Positions 34,493 to 43,357 of a DNA stretch of 64,000 bases are shown piece by piece (the first letter of the stretch is position 1; every line of letters begins with the position of its first letter). The position numbers were made by a program, and so were the translations under genes. The DNA is from Streptomyces cellostaticus. Its GTDB lineage: Bacteria; Actinomycetota; Actinomycetes; Streptomycetales; Streptomycetaceae. Location of the stretch: positions 58,449-122,448 of the forward strand of contig NZ_KQ948039.1 in NCBI RefSeq assembly GCF_001513965.1, written 5' to 3'. Below the pieces are notes generated by a model that saw only the letters and a list, made by a program, of their open reading frames with translations, was not told the DNA's origin and did no database searches.

Positions 34493-35305
34493 TCACAGTG
34501 CGGACCAGTCACCGCTCTCCACGATCCGCCGCAGCGGCACCTCCTCGTCGGTCTCGGGCAGGTGGAACCCCTCGTACCGGTCTCCGGCGCCGAGCAGTTG
34601 CCGCTGTACGGGCGAGAGGTCTGCCAGTCGCCGCGGGGACAGGTCGTACTTCGCCACGGGGCGGATCCACCGGTAGGCGTAGGCGTAGAACAGCGTCGAC
34701 CTGGTGGTGCCGGAGCGGTTCGCCCCCACCGTGTGCCAGAGGCGGGAGTCGATGACGATCGCGGAGCCCGCCGGGGCGAGGACGGGCACGGATCCAGACG
34801 GTTCGGGTCCGGTGGGCTTGGGCGTTTCCGGGCCGGTGTGGGAGCCGGGGATCACGAGAGGGCCGCCGTCCTCGACGCAGGTGATGTCGGTGAGCGGGTA
34901 GGACACCTTCACCGAGAGCAGGGGCAGCGGGAAGGGCAGGGTGTAGGTGATGCCCTGCAGGTCCCGGTGCCAGTTGAAGGGGAAGACCACGTCGTCCGGC
35001 AGGGACTCGTTCCGGTCGAGGTGCGAGTGGTAGACGAAGATGTTCCAGCCGAGCGCCGCGCACACGGCGGGCATGGTGGTGGCGAGCGCCATCGGTTCGA
35101 GGAAGGCGGGCTCCAGTTCCTGGATCGCGAAGAGCACCCGGCGGCGCGGGGTGTAGTAGTCGCGGGCCCGGTCCCGGAACCTCTCCTGCGTCAGGTCTGC
35201 CGTCTTGGAGAGCCGTTCCACCTGCTCGGGTGTGAGGGCGTCGGGAATCACCTCGTAGCCGTGTTCCGCGAGCGTGGGCGTCTGCCTGATCGACGTGCTG
35301 GTCAT
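34493..35305 (-). CDS. Phytanoyl-CoA dioxygenase (PhyH) family Fe(II)/2-oxoglutarate oxygenase
   Basis: 270 residues. The facial triad is visible: His and Asp in FPFNWHRDLQG, and the distal His in DSRLWHTVGANRSGTTRSTL with a downstream Arg for 2-oxoglutarate. These enzymes hydroxylate or otherwise oxidise small molecules, often in antibiotic pathways. It is divergent from a P450 gene and borders the amidinotransferase-containing cluster, so a tailoring role is likely. The minus-strand upstream region contains a TATAGT-like -10 hexamer near 35381. Substrate unknown. Confidence 0.88.
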   Translation of the reverse strand: MTSTSIRQTPTLAEHGYEVIPDALTPEQVERLSKTADLTQERFRDRARDYYTPRRRVLFAIQELEPAFLEPMALATTMPAVCAALGWNIFVYHSHLDRNESLPDDVVFPFNWHRDLQGITYTLPFPLPLLSVKVSYPLTDITCVEDGGPLVIPGSHTGPETPKPTGPEPSGSVPVLAPAGSAIVIDSRLWHTVGANRSGTTRSTLFYAYAYRWIRPVAKYDLSPRRLADLSPVQRQLLGAGDRYEGFHLPETDEEVPLRRIVESGDWSAL

Positions 35306-35556
35306 GGCCGATCTCCCGTCGACATCCGTCTTTCACGTTTCGTCCGGCGGAAAGTGATGCGGTGCCCGAATCACTATAGAGGCGAGCATCGATAATTACA
35401 GAGGGATTCCTTGAATGGCCGAATGTGTGTGGGCGGGTCGCGTTTTCCGGCTCCTTTCCTCTGTGTCACGGTCCTGGACGGTTGGCGCCGAAGGATTTCG
35501 GGCAGGGTCACGGAACTCGAACCGTGGAAGAAGTCCAGGGAATCCCGGAGGGCTGG

Positions 35557-36753
35557 GTGACGAATTCACGCTGGCAGCACCAGGAGGAGATCGAGGGGGT
35601 CCGGCTGGACGTCGACCCCGCCCTCGTGGCGAAGAACAGCACGGAGCCCGTCGGCCGGACGACACTGTCCGACGGACGCCCGGCGTGGCTGGTCACGGGG
35701 TGGGCGGAGACCCGTCAGGTGTTCACCCATCCGGCCTTCAGCCGCACCCTGGCCACCGGTCTGCGGGACAAGGGTGTCGAACCGACCTTCATGCTCGACA
35801 TGGACCCGCCCACGCAGTCCCGCATACGGAGCAGGGCCACCCGCGCGTTCACCCACCGGCGCATCGAGCAGCTGCGGCCGAAGTCCGAGCGGATCGCGGA
35901 CGAGCTGCTCGACGCGCTGGTGGCGGAGGGCGAACCGGCGGATCTCGTGGGGCGGTTCGCCCAGCCCCTGCCGCTGACGGTGATGTGCGACATGCTGGGG
36001 GTCCCCGCCCAGGACCGCGCGGTGCTGCACCCGTGGTCGGAGGTGCTGCTCTCGCTGACGGCTCACCGCCAGGAGGAGATCGACTCGGCCTGCGCCGGCC
36101 TGGACTCGTACATGGCCGGGCTGCTCCGGCAGCGCCGGGCCGAACCGGCCGACGACCTGCTGTCCGCCCTCGTCCATGATCCGCGACAGCGCGGCGACGA
36201 CCCCCTCACCGACGACGAGCTGGTGCATCTCGGAGTGAGCCTGCTGGTCTCCGGGTTTCCGGCGACGGCCAGCCAGATCACCAACTTCAGCTATGTCCTG
36301 CTGAGCCGGCCCGACCTGTGGCGGCGGCTGCGGGACGATCCGGCACTGGTCCCCGGGGCCGTCGAGGAACTGCTCCGCTTCGTGCCTCTGGGATCCGACG
36401 CGGGGCTGCCCCGGGTGGCCACCGAGGACGTGGAGATCGGCGGGCAGCTGATCCGGGCGGGAGACACGGTCATGGTGTCCCGGCCTTCGGCCAACCGTGA
36501 CCGGGCCGTCTTCTCCCGCCCGGACGAGATCGCCCTCGACCGGGCCGACAATCCCCATCTCGCGTTCGGCTACGGGATCCATCACTGTCTGGGCGTTCAT
36601 CTCGCCCGGCTGGAACTCCAGGTGGCCATCGGGCGCCTGGTGACCCGCTTGCCGGACCTGCGGATCGCCGTCCCCGAGGACCAGCTGCAATGGCGGACCG
36701 GCCTGGTGGTGCGCGGCCTGCGCGAGCTGCCCGTGGCCTGGACCGCGGCCTGA
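35557..36753 (+). CDS. Cytochrome P450 with atypical I-helix
   Basis: 398 residues from GTG 35557, supported by CGGAGGG (35546-35552); another GTG at 35524 lacks an RBS. The heme-binding loop is LAFGYGIHHCLGVHLARLEL with Cys344 as thiolate ligand; the ExxR-type helix is VEELLRF. The I-helix, normally AGxE/DTT, reads VSGFPATASQ (232-237): the acid is Pro235 and the Thr is Ala236, followed by Thr237. Oxygen activation may be substrate-assisted, or the chemistry may not be ordinary hydroxylation. Convergent with the racemase-like gene and part of the presumed cluster. Confidence 0.92.
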   Translation: MTNSRWQHQEEIEGVRLDVDPALVAKNSTEPVGRTTLSDGRPAWLVTGWAETRQVFTHPAFSRTLATGLRDKGVEPTFMLDMDPPTQSRIRSRATRAFTHRRIEQLRPKSERIADELLDALVAEGEPADLVGRFAQPLPLTVMCDMLGVPAQDRAVLHPWSEVLLSLTAHRQEEIDSACAGLDSYMAGLLRQRRAEPADDLLSALVHDPRQRGDDPLTDDELVHLGVSLLVSGFPATASQITNFSYVLLSRPDLWRRLRDDPALVPGAVEELLRFVPLGSDAGLPRVATEDVEIGGQLIRAGDTVMVSRPSANRDRAVFSRPDEIALDRADNPHLAFGYGIHHCLGVHLARLELQVAIGRLVTRLPDLRIAVPEDQLQWRTGLVVRGLRELPVAWTAA

Positions 36754-36765
36754 CCGGTCGGCCAA

Positions 36766-36797
36766 GCCGCCCGCCGGCCCGGACCTTGGCGGGCGGC
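36766..36797. terminator. Bidirectional hairpin between P450 and racemase-like genes
   Basis: A stem of GCCGCCCGCC (36766-36775) with GGCGGGCGGC (36788-36797) and a 12-nt loop, located in the 48-bp gap between convergent stops at 36753 and 36802. Confidence 0.65.
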
Positions 36798-36801
36798 CGC
36801 C

Positions 36802-37587
36802 TCAGACGTGACCGAAGTAGTCGCGGTGCACCACCACCGAGTACGCGTAGTCCAGGAGCGTGCCCCAGCTGAACACCGGCAGGTCGATGCGCCGCTGGAC
36901 GGCCCGGGCGAACGGCTGCACCGCCCCGCACTCCAGGAGCATCGCGCCCATGTCCGGATGCTGCCGGGCGAACTCCTCGGCCAAGGTGACCAGCTCTGCC
37001 TCCACCACCGCGTACTCCGCGTGCCGCGAGGCGGGATCGGGCTCGTCGTACAGGCGGACCAGGGTCGGGCAGTGCCCGGACTCGTAGATGCCGGTGACCG
37101 GGTGGCCGCCGTCCGCCGCGATGCCCACCGCCTTCAGGTGATCGTCTGTCAGGTGGCCGCTGAACGCCACCATGAGGCCCACCGTCCGGTGCGCCCCGGC
37201 GACGGCCCGGGCCAGCGGAGCCTGCAGCAGACTCGACATGAACACGGGCACGTCGACGGCGTCCGCCACCTCCCGCTGGAAGTACGCGAAGTAACCGCAC
37301 TCGGCGGCGATCGCCCGGCAGCCCAGGTCCTCGAGCCGGCGCGCGGAGGCGATGACCGGCTCCAGACAGGCCGACTTGTCCTCCGCGAAGATCAGCTCGT
37401 CGAAGCCGACTCCGCGGACGATGTCGTACTGGATGGGAAAGGGATACGCGCTGGGATTGCGCATATCACCGGGAAAGCCCGGATACACGTCATCGACCAG
37501 CATGATCCCCAGTCCCATGCCGTACGCGCGGTGCTGTTTCCGGGACCGTATTTCGGACAGGCCGGGGTCGCGGGCTCCGTGCCACAT
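36802..37587 (-). CDS. Asp/Glu racemase-superfamily protein
   Basis: 261 residues. Two cysteines in symmetry-related positions mark the family: CRAIAAECGYFAYFQ and GAMLLECGAVQPFA. MSSLLQAPLARAVAG fits the first lobe and FSGHLTDDHLKAVGI the second. Members racemise amino acids or hydantoins, isomerise maleate or decarboxylate arylmalonates through one or two Cys. In this cluster it might epimerise or decarboxylate a pathway intermediate (inference). ATG 37587; divergent from the luciferase-like gene with 91 bp between. Confidence 0.8.
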   Translation of the reverse strand: MWHGARDPGLSEIRSRKQHRAYGMGLGIMLVDDVYPGFPGDMRNPSAYPFPIQYDIVRGVGFDELIFAEDKSACLEPVIASARRLEDLGCRAIAAECGYFAYFQREVADAVDVPVFMSSLLQAPLARAVAGAHRTVGLMVAFSGHLTDDHLKAVGIAADGGHPVTGIYESGHCPTLVRLYDEPDPASRHAEYAVVEAELVTLAEEFARQHPDMGAMLLECGAVQPFARAVQRRIDLPVFSWGTLLDYAYSVVVHRDYFGHV

Positions 37588-37678
37588 GACTTCACCTTTC
37601 GGTGGGCGGAAAGAAATGCGTGTGATCGGCGAGAAACGAGACTGTGCGGCGGCCGGAAGCGGTCCTTACGCTGGCCGC

Positions 37679-38557
37679 ATGGATTACGCCATCGCGTTAC
37701 CTTTCGGCGGGCAGGGTGTGGTGGACGGGGACTGGGTGTGCGAATTCGCCCGGCATGCCGAGTCCTGCGGGTTCGAATCCCTCGTCGCCGCCGAGCACTC
37801 CGTCATGGTGAGCGGCACGTCGAGCCGCTATCCCTACAGCCCCACCGGACGTCTCTCGGTCGCCGCGGACAGCCCCGTTCCGGATCCGCTGGAGCTGCTG
37901 AGCTACCTCGCCGCGTGTACCACCCGCATCGGGCTCGCGACCGGTGTGCTCATCCTGCCCAACCACCACCCCGTCGTGCTGGCCAAGCGCGCGGCCACCC
38001 TCGACACCCTGTCCCGGGGCCGGCTGCGGCTGTGCGTGGGGGTCGGCTGGCTCCGGGAGGAGATCGAGGCGTGCGGTGCGGACTTCGCCACGCGCGGGCG
38101 CCGGGCGGCCGAGCAGGTCGAAGTGATGCGCGTGCTCTGGGCGGACACCGGCCCCGAGGGGGCCGCCCACGAAGGGGAGTTCTTCCGGTTCCGGGGAGCG
38201 CTGTGCCGCCCCGGCCCGTGGCGGGCCACGGGCGTCCCCGTCCACTTCGGGGGGCACAGCACCGCTGCTGCACGACGAGCCGGCCGGTACGGCGAAGGGT
38301 TCCAGCCCCTCGGGGTCGACGAGCCGGAACTGCTGCGGCTGATCGGGGTCATGCGCCGGGAGGCGCAGCGGTACGGCAGGGATCCCGACGCCCTGGAGGT
38401 GACGTTGTACCGCGGGCTCACGGAGCTGACGGAGCAGGAAGCCGCCCGGCTGGCGGCGCTCGGCGTGCACCGGATCGTTCTGCAGGTGGGGGAGGAGGCG
38501 GACCTGGAACGGCTGAAGGACCGGATGTCCGTCGGCGCGGAACGACTCGTGCGCTGA
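37679..38557 (+). CDS. LLM-family (luciferase-like, probably F420-dependent) oxidoreductase
   Basis: 292 residues from ATG 37679. The family pattern is visible: IALPFGGQGVVDGDWVCEFA at the start, ESLVAAEHSVM, RIGLATGVLILPNHHPVVLA and GRLRLCVGVGWLREEIEACG. VPVHFGGHSTAAARRAGRYG is typical of actinobacterial F420-dependent members. These enzymes reduce or oxidise small substrates with F420 or FMN. No clear RBS is seen, so a leaderless mRNA is possible. Fourth presumed tailoring gene of the cluster; converges on a P450 gene. Confidence 0.88.
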   Translation: MDYAIALPFGGQGVVDGDWVCEFARHAESCGFESLVAAEHSVMVSGTSSRYPYSPTGRLSVAADSPVPDPLELLSYLAACTTRIGLATGVLILPNHHPVVLAKRAATLDTLSRGRLRLCVGVGWLREEIEACGADFATRGRRAAEQVEVMRVLWADTGPEGAAHEGEFFRFRGALCRPGPWRATGVPVHFGGHSTAAARRAGRYGEGFQPLGVDEPELLRLIGVMRREAQRYGRDPDALEVTLYRGLTELTEQEAARLAALGVHRIVLQVGEEADLERLKDRMSVGAERLVR

Positions 38558-38562
38558 CGCCT

Positions 38563-38600
38563 CGGCACCGGCCGAGCCGGCTGCGGCCCGGCCGGTGCCG
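38563..38600. terminator. Bidirectional hairpin between LLM and P450 genes
   Basis: An 11-bp perfect stem, CGGCACCGGCC (38563-38573) with GGCCGGTGCCG (38590-38600), and a 16-nt loop, in the 72-bp gap between convergent genes. Confidence 0.65.
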
Positions 38601-38629
38601 CCGTATCCACGCATGACGAGGGGCCGCCG

Positions 38630-40006
38630 TCAGCCGGCCGCGCGCCGGCGCGCGGCGAGCCACACACCGGAGCGCGGCCGGAGATTCGCCGCCACCGTCA
38701 GCGCCGGTGTGCGCTGCGGATGCGGGGCGAACTCATAACGCTGGAGCGCCTCGGTGAGGATCAGGTGTCCGAGTGTCATCGAGAACTCCCGGGCCACGCA
38801 GCCCCGTCTGCCGCTGCCGAACGGTATCCATGCCTGACGGTGCCGGGACGCCGAACGCTCCGGGGCGAACCGCTGCGGGTCGAAGCGTTCGGGCGCCTCC
38901 CAGATGCCCGGGTGGGCGTGGATCCGGTGGATCAGTACGACCACGTTGGTGCCTGCGGGGACGGCGACCCCGTCGATGACGTCGTCGCGGGCGGCCCGGC
39001 GCTGCACCCAGTACGTGGGCGGGCACAGGCGCAGCGCCTCCTTGAGAACCATACGGACGTACGGCAGGGCGGAGAGATCCTCGAAACGGGGACACCTCCC
39101 GGCCAGCACGCCGTCGACCTCGGTGAAGGCGGCCTGCTGGACCTCCGGGTGACGGGCCAGCAGGTGCAGCGCCCAGCTCACCGAGATCGCCAGCGGCTCC
39201 GCACCCAGCAGCAGCGACACCGCCTCGTCCCGCAGCCCCTCCGCGTCCAGCTCCCGTTCCGCCGCCGACAGGATGTCGAGCAGTTCCGGTGCGTGCGCCG
39301 CCCGGGAGCGGTCCCGGCGGGCGACCACGCCGAGGACGACGTCCTCGATGACCCCGATCGCCTGCCGCTGCCGGCGGCGGCCGGGGAACGGCAGCCAGGA
39401 CGGCACGACGGAGGCGAGCATCCCCACCCACATGTAGTTCATGATCTGGTCGAACGCCCGGGAGACCCGCCGTATCTCGTGGCCGGTGATCGGCGCCCCG
39501 TAGAGCAGCTCGGCAAGTGCCGTGGTGACCGCGGTGGTGACGTGGGGGACCACGTCCAGGCCGGTGCCGGCTCCGTCCGGCGCCGCGGGCCAGGCAGCGG
39601 TGTGTGCGTCGACGAGCTGTGCCATGTGGTCGGTCATCGACTTCAGCGCTCCCTGCCGGAACGCGGGGCCGACGAGATCGCGGCGGCTGCGCCAGTGTCC
39701 GTCCTCGACGTCGATGGTGGACAGCCCCTGCCCGGTGAGGGGCAGCAGCGTTGCCCTGAATCCGGTGGGACCGCCCTTGTCGACGTAATTGCGCGCGTTC
39801 TCGATCAGGACGTGCTGGGCGTGGCGGGGATGGCTGACCGCCACCAGGCCGGTGACACCGAGATCCAGATGGAAGATGTCCCCGTGTTCCCGGTGGGCGT
39901 CGGCCCAGAACGACTCCTTTCGCCGTATCAGGTCCGGCAGGCAGCCGAGGACGGGCCAGGAGCCGACGGTGGGGATGGTCCGGACGGCCGTCGCGTGGCC
40001 CGTCAT
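38630..40006 (-). CDS. Cytochrome P450 (class similar to CYP4/CYP102-type fold) with atypical I-helix
   Basis: 458 residues from ATG 40006, overlapping the methyltransferase stop by 4 bases (ATGA). The heme loop is WIPFGSGRRGCVAREFSMTL with Cys403; the ExxR helix is MVLKEALRLCPP; the PERF-type motif is PERFDPQRFAPER. The I-helix reads LLLGAEPLAISVSWALHLLA: at the positions of the conserved acid and Thr are Pro271 and Leu272, so the proton-relay pair is missing, as in the other P450 of this cluster. It probably acts after, or together with, the coupled methyltransferase. Confidence 0.92.
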   Translation of the reverse strand: MTGHATAVRTIPTVGSWPVLGCLPDLIRRKESFWADAHREHGDIFHLDLGVTGLVAVSHPRHAQHVLIENARNYVDKGGPTGFRATLLPLTGQGLSTIDVEDGHWRSRRDLVGPAFRQGALKSMTDHMAQLVDAHTAAWPAAPDGAGTGLDVVPHVTTAVTTALAELLYGAPITGHEIRRVSRAFDQIMNYMWVGMLASVVPSWLPFPGRRRQRQAIGVIEDVVLGVVARRDRSRAAHAPELLDILSAAERELDAEGLRDEAVSLLLGAEPLAISVSWALHLLARHPEVQQAAFTEVDGVLAGRCPRFEDLSALPYVRMVLKEALRLCPPTYWVQRRAARDDVIDGVAVPAGTNVVVLIHRIHAHPGIWEAPERFDPQRFAPERSASRHRQAWIPFGSGRRGCVAREFSMTLGHLILTEALQRYEFAPHPQRTPALTVAANLRPRSGVWLAARRRAAG

Positions 40007-41103
40007 ATCGCCTTGGTGCCGATCAGGATGCCGTGCGGGGTCCAGGTGGGCAGCTCGATCCGCCGCAGGCCGGTGAAGCCGGCGGTGCGCAGCGACGCCT
40101 CGTGCTGCGACCAGGGGTAGATCATGCCTCCCTCGGCCGGCAGCGCGGCGAAGTAGACGCTGTCCAGCGCGGCGATCAGCGGTCCGTCCCCGCTGTCGTC
40201 GGACATCGAGTTGAACACGGCCACCCGCCCGCCCGGCGCCAGGGCGTCGTGGGCCTTGCGCAGCAACGCCGTGTTCTCCTCGGGCGTCCAGATGACCAGC
40301 TGGTGGGCGAAGAGGACGCAGTCGAAGCCGGTCGGGAAGGGGTCGGCGAAGAGGTCGAGACCGCGTACGGTGATGCGGTCCTCGAGGCCCGCCTGCCGGA
40401 TGCTCTCCTCGGCCACGGGAACCGAGGAGGGGATCTCCAGGACGGTGACGCGCAGCTGTGGGTTGGCCGTGGCGAGGGCGATCGCGTTGACGGCGTCTCC
40501 GCCGCCGCAGTCCAGGAGCGTACGGGACCGGGACAGGTCGAGGTGGCGCACCAGGTGTCGGTTGGCCAGCTGCGACCAGGACCGCATGTAGCGGTAGAAG
40601 ACCTCTTCCAGGCGCGGGGTCTGCGCCAGGCGGGGATAGAGGTCCTTTCCTTCGCCGGGGATCCGCCGCAGCCCGACGTTGGTGTTGCGCCGCAGCGATT
40701 CGGTGAAGTCGGCCTGGCCCTCGTAGACGATGTGCTGCTCGAAGGCGACGGTGTTCACGATGTGGGTCCACTCGCCGCGGTCCATCAGCTCGCCGATCTC
40801 GGCCGACAGGCGGCACACGGGGCCGTCGCGGTGGATGAGACGCAGCGCGGCGCAGCCGAGGAGCAGGATGTCGCAGGCACGTTCCTCCAGGTCGAGTGCG
40901 GTACGGATCTCCTCTCCGGTGAGCGGCCCCTTTTCCGCCAGCAGATCGAAGAGGCCGAGTTCGCATGCCGCGTTGAGATACTGGAACGCGGCATGCCCGA
41001 ACAGGATCATGGAAAGTCTGTCCGAGTTCTCCGGGTACACCGAACCGCGCGCGGCGGATTCGGTTCCCGAGAGAGCGGTGCTTTTGACCTGATCGGCTGT
41101 CAC
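40003..41103 (-). CDS. SAM-dependent methyltransferase (O-methyltransferase fold with dimerisation domain)
   Basis: 366 residues from GTG 41103, chosen because AGGAGG precedes it by 4 bases. The N-terminal winged-helix dimerisation domain (FQYLNAACELGLFDLLAEKG) is followed by the Rossmann-like SAM domain: motif I TLLDCGGGDAVNAIALATA, acidic VLEIPSSV, and LFAHQLVIWTPEE. Such enzymes methylate hydroxyls, and sometimes carbon or nitrogen, of small acceptors. The downstream P450 overlaps by 4 bases. Divergent from the amidinotransferase gene across 244 bp that should carry both promoters. Confidence 0.88.
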   Translation of the reverse strand: MTADQVKSTALSGTESAARGSVYPENSDRLSMILFGHAAFQYLNAACELGLFDLLAEKGPLTGEEIRTALDLEERACDILLLGCAALRLIHRDGPVCRLSAEIGELMDRGEWTHIVNTVAFEQHIVYEGQADFTESLRRNTNVGLRRIPGEGKDLYPRLAQTPRLEEVFYRYMRSWSQLANRHLVRHLDLSRSRTLLDCGGGDAVNAIALATANPQLRVTVLEIPSSVPVAEESIRQAGLEDRITVRGLDLFADPFPTGFDCVLFAHQLVIWTPEENTALLRKAHDALAPGGRVAVFNSMSDDSGDGPLIAALDSVYFAALPAEGGMIYPWSQHEASLRTAGFTGLRRIELPTWTPHGILIGTKAI

Positions 41104-41347
41104 TGCGCCTCCTAGGCGTGCCGGTCGGACCCCGCTGAAGACCATCCGGATGGGCCTGTGAGAGCGTCGCCTTCGGGATGTGCGAGCGTCAAGGTGGCCT
41201 GGGAATCATGACCTGTTCCAGTCGAGCCTGACCGTATTTATCCACTGCCTTCAGGCCATTGTCGGCAGGCGCCATGGATATCGTCACCGGTCGGCGTGTT
41301 CACTCGTTGAGTGGCACACTTCACCCGTCAAGAAGGGCTGATCCGGT

Positions 41348-42460
41348 ATGTCCGTGCACAGCTACGACGAATGGTCGCCCCTGAAAGAGGTCATCGTGGG
41401 CTCCGGAGTCCGCTATGACGCCCACGAAGTGGAGCTCTCCTTCAAGCTCTTCTTCCACGACGTGGCCGGCGCCTTCTACTACCCCTCGTACGGAACTCCG
41501 GTCTCCGGGCGCCAAGAGCTGAAGAAACGGTATGTGGACGAGCTCAACGAGGATGTGGAAGAGCTGGTCACAGCGCTGGAGAGCCTGTCCGTGAAGGTGC
41601 ACCGGCCGACGACCCTCACGCGGTCCGTCGACTTCCGCACGCCGTACTGGCAGGCCAGTTGTGTACCCGCGCTCAACGTGCGGGATCAGGCCATCGTCTT
41701 CGGGGACGAGATCATCGAAACACCGCCCCAGGTGCGCGCCAGGTACTTCGAGAATGATCTCCTGAAACCCGTGTTCTACCGGTACTTCGCCCAGGGTGCC
41801 AAATGGACGACCATGCCGCGCCCGGTGATGACGGACAAGTCGTTCGACATTTCGTATGTCAATGGTCAGCATGCTCCCGCGCTTCAGGAGATCTCCGACC
41901 CGGAGCCCTCGGAATTCGACGTCGGGTTCGAGATGCTGCTGGACGCGGCACAGTGCGTCCGTTTCGGCCGGGACGTGATCGTGAATGTCGCGACGGAGAA
42001 TCACGCGCTGGCGGTGCGCTGGCTGGAACGTCATCTTGAAGGCAAGTTCCGCTTCCACGTCATGTACCGCTTCTCGGACAACCACATCGACAGTCTCGTA
42101 CTTCCGCTGCGCCCCGGAACCCTGCTGGTGCGGAATCCCGAGGTGGCCGAGAGACTGCCGGATCCGCTCAAGTCATGGGACCGGATCTACCCGCCGGAGC
42201 CGACCGACCACATATTCCCGCAGTACGAGGACGACGACATGATCCTCACCACCCGGTACATCGACATGAACGTCCTGTCGGTGGACGAGAACACGGTCAT
42301 CGCCAACTCGCTGTTCCCTGAACTCATCAAGGTCCTGGAGGAGAACGGCTTCACGGTCGCCCCGGTGCGCCACCGGCACCGGCGCCTGTTCGGCGGAGGA
42401 TTCCACTGCTTCACCCTCGACACCGTGCGGGCCGGGCAGGCCGAGGACTACTTCGGCTGA
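41348..42460 (+). CDS. Glycine amidinotransferase-like enzyme
   Basis: 370 residues, full length for the family (AGAT, StrB1, CyrA type). The catalytic Cys354 lies in GGGFHCFTLDTVR and His246 in SDNHIDSLVLPLRPG; DAAQCVRFGRDVIVNV carries the family Asp/Arg region. The N-terminal VHSYDEWSPLKEVIVGSG is typical. It transfers the amidino group of arginine to an amine acceptor via an amidino-Cys intermediate, giving a guanidino compound plus ornithine. Likely the step that sets the guanidine of the cluster's product; the acceptor is unknown. A strong hairpin follows the stop. Confidence 0.93.
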   Translation: MSVHSYDEWSPLKEVIVGSGVRYDAHEVELSFKLFFHDVAGAFYYPSYGTPVSGRQELKKRYVDELNEDVEELVTALESLSVKVHRPTTLTRSVDFRTPYWQASCVPALNVRDQAIVFGDEIIETPPQVRARYFENDLLKPVFYRYFAQGAKWTTMPRPVMTDKSFDISYVNGQHAPALQEISDPEPSEFDVGFEMLLDAAQCVRFGRDVIVNVATENHALAVRWLERHLEGKFRFHVMYRFSDNHIDSLVLPLRPGTLLVRNPEVAERLPDPLKSWDRIYPPEPTDHIFPQYEDDDMILTTRYIDMNVLSVDENTVIANSLFPELIKVLEENGFTVAPVRHRHRRLFGGGFHCFTLDTVRAGQAEDYFG

Positions 42461-42484
42461 CCGGCGTCCCGTCGCGCCGACACC

Positions 42485-42517
42485 GAAAGGCACGGACGCC
42501 GGCCGTCCGTGCCTTTC
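42485..42517. terminator. Strong bidirectional terminator after the amidinotransferase gene
   Basis: A perfect 14-bp stem, GAAAGGCACGGACG (42485-42498) with CGTCCGTGCCTTTC (42504-42517), and loop CCGGC. It sits between convergent genes ending at 42460 (plus) and 42531 (minus) and marks the likely right border of the biosynthetic cluster. Confidence 0.85.
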
Positions 42518-42530
42518 CTGCGCCGTGTCC

Positions 42531-43262
42531 TCACCCGACTCCTCCGCAGGCGCCGATGTTCTGCCCGGTCACCCACGAGGCCGACGGACCGGCGAGCCAG
42601 ACGACGGCCTCGGCGACCTCCGCGGGGGTGCCGACCCGGCCGAGCGAGGCGAGGCCCGAGGCCCAGGCCCGGTCATGCTCCGGGAAGAGCGCCGTTTCGG
42701 TGAACCCGGGCGAGACGGCGTTCACCGTGATCGCACGCGGCCCGAGCTGCCGGGACAGCGAGCGGACGAACTGCTCCACCGCGCCCTTGCTGCCCAGATA
42801 GAGCGGGGTGTTGGGCAGGTAGAGCCGAGTGCCCACCGTCGACACGGCGACGATCCGCCCGCCGTCCGGGAGCCGGAGGCCGGCCTCGCGCAGGGTGAGG
42901 AAGACGCCCTTGGCGTTGGTGCCGAAGACCAGGTCGAAGTCGTCCTCCGTGCTGTCGGTCAAGGGCTTGGTGACCACCACCGCAGCATTCGCGACCACGA
43001 TGTCCACGGCACCGAAGGCGGCCTCCGCCTCGTCGAACAGCCGCCGCACCGCTGCCTCCTGCGCGACGTCCGCGCGCACGGCCACGGCCCTGCCGCCGGC
43101 CGACACGACCTCGTTCACGACCGCCTCGGCGGCGCACCCGTCGTCGACCCAGTTGACGACCACACCGGCACCGGCCCCGGCGAGCGCGCGCACCACCGCC
43201 CTCCCGATGCCCCGCGAGCCGCCGGTCACCACTGCTGCCTTGCCGGTCAGGGAAGGAGGCAT
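42531..43262 (-). CDS. Short-chain dehydrogenase/reductase
   Basis: 243 residues. NAD(P)-binding TGGSRGIGRAVVRALAG near the N-terminus, NAAVVV (NNAG-like), catalytic Ser/Tyr/Lys in VSTVGTRLYLPNTPLYLGSK, and VNAVSPGFTETALF. The ending VTGQNIGACGGVG matches FabG-like SDRs. It reduces a ketone or oxidises an alcohol with NAD(P)H; substrate unknown. It lies just outside the terminator that closes the cluster, so membership is uncertain. Confidence 0.9.
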   Translation of the reverse strand: MPPSLTGKAAVVTGGSRGIGRAVVRALAGAGAGVVVNWVDDGCAAEAVVNEVVSAGGRAVAVRADVAQEAAVRRLFDEAEAAFGAVDIVVANAAVVVTKPLTDSTEDDFDLVFGTNAKGVFLTLREAGLRLPDGGRIVAVSTVGTRLYLPNTPLYLGSKGAVEQFVRSLSRQLGPRAITVNAVSPGFTETALFPEHDRAWASGLASLGRVGTPAEVAEAVVWLAGPSASWVTGQNIGACGGVG

Positions 43263-43357
43263 GCAGAGGATTCTGTGCCCGTCGCCGGGCCGCTCGCCAG
43301 GTCTCTTCCCGCCATTGGACACCGTCGAGCATGTCGCCCGGTCACCGGGCGACCCTC

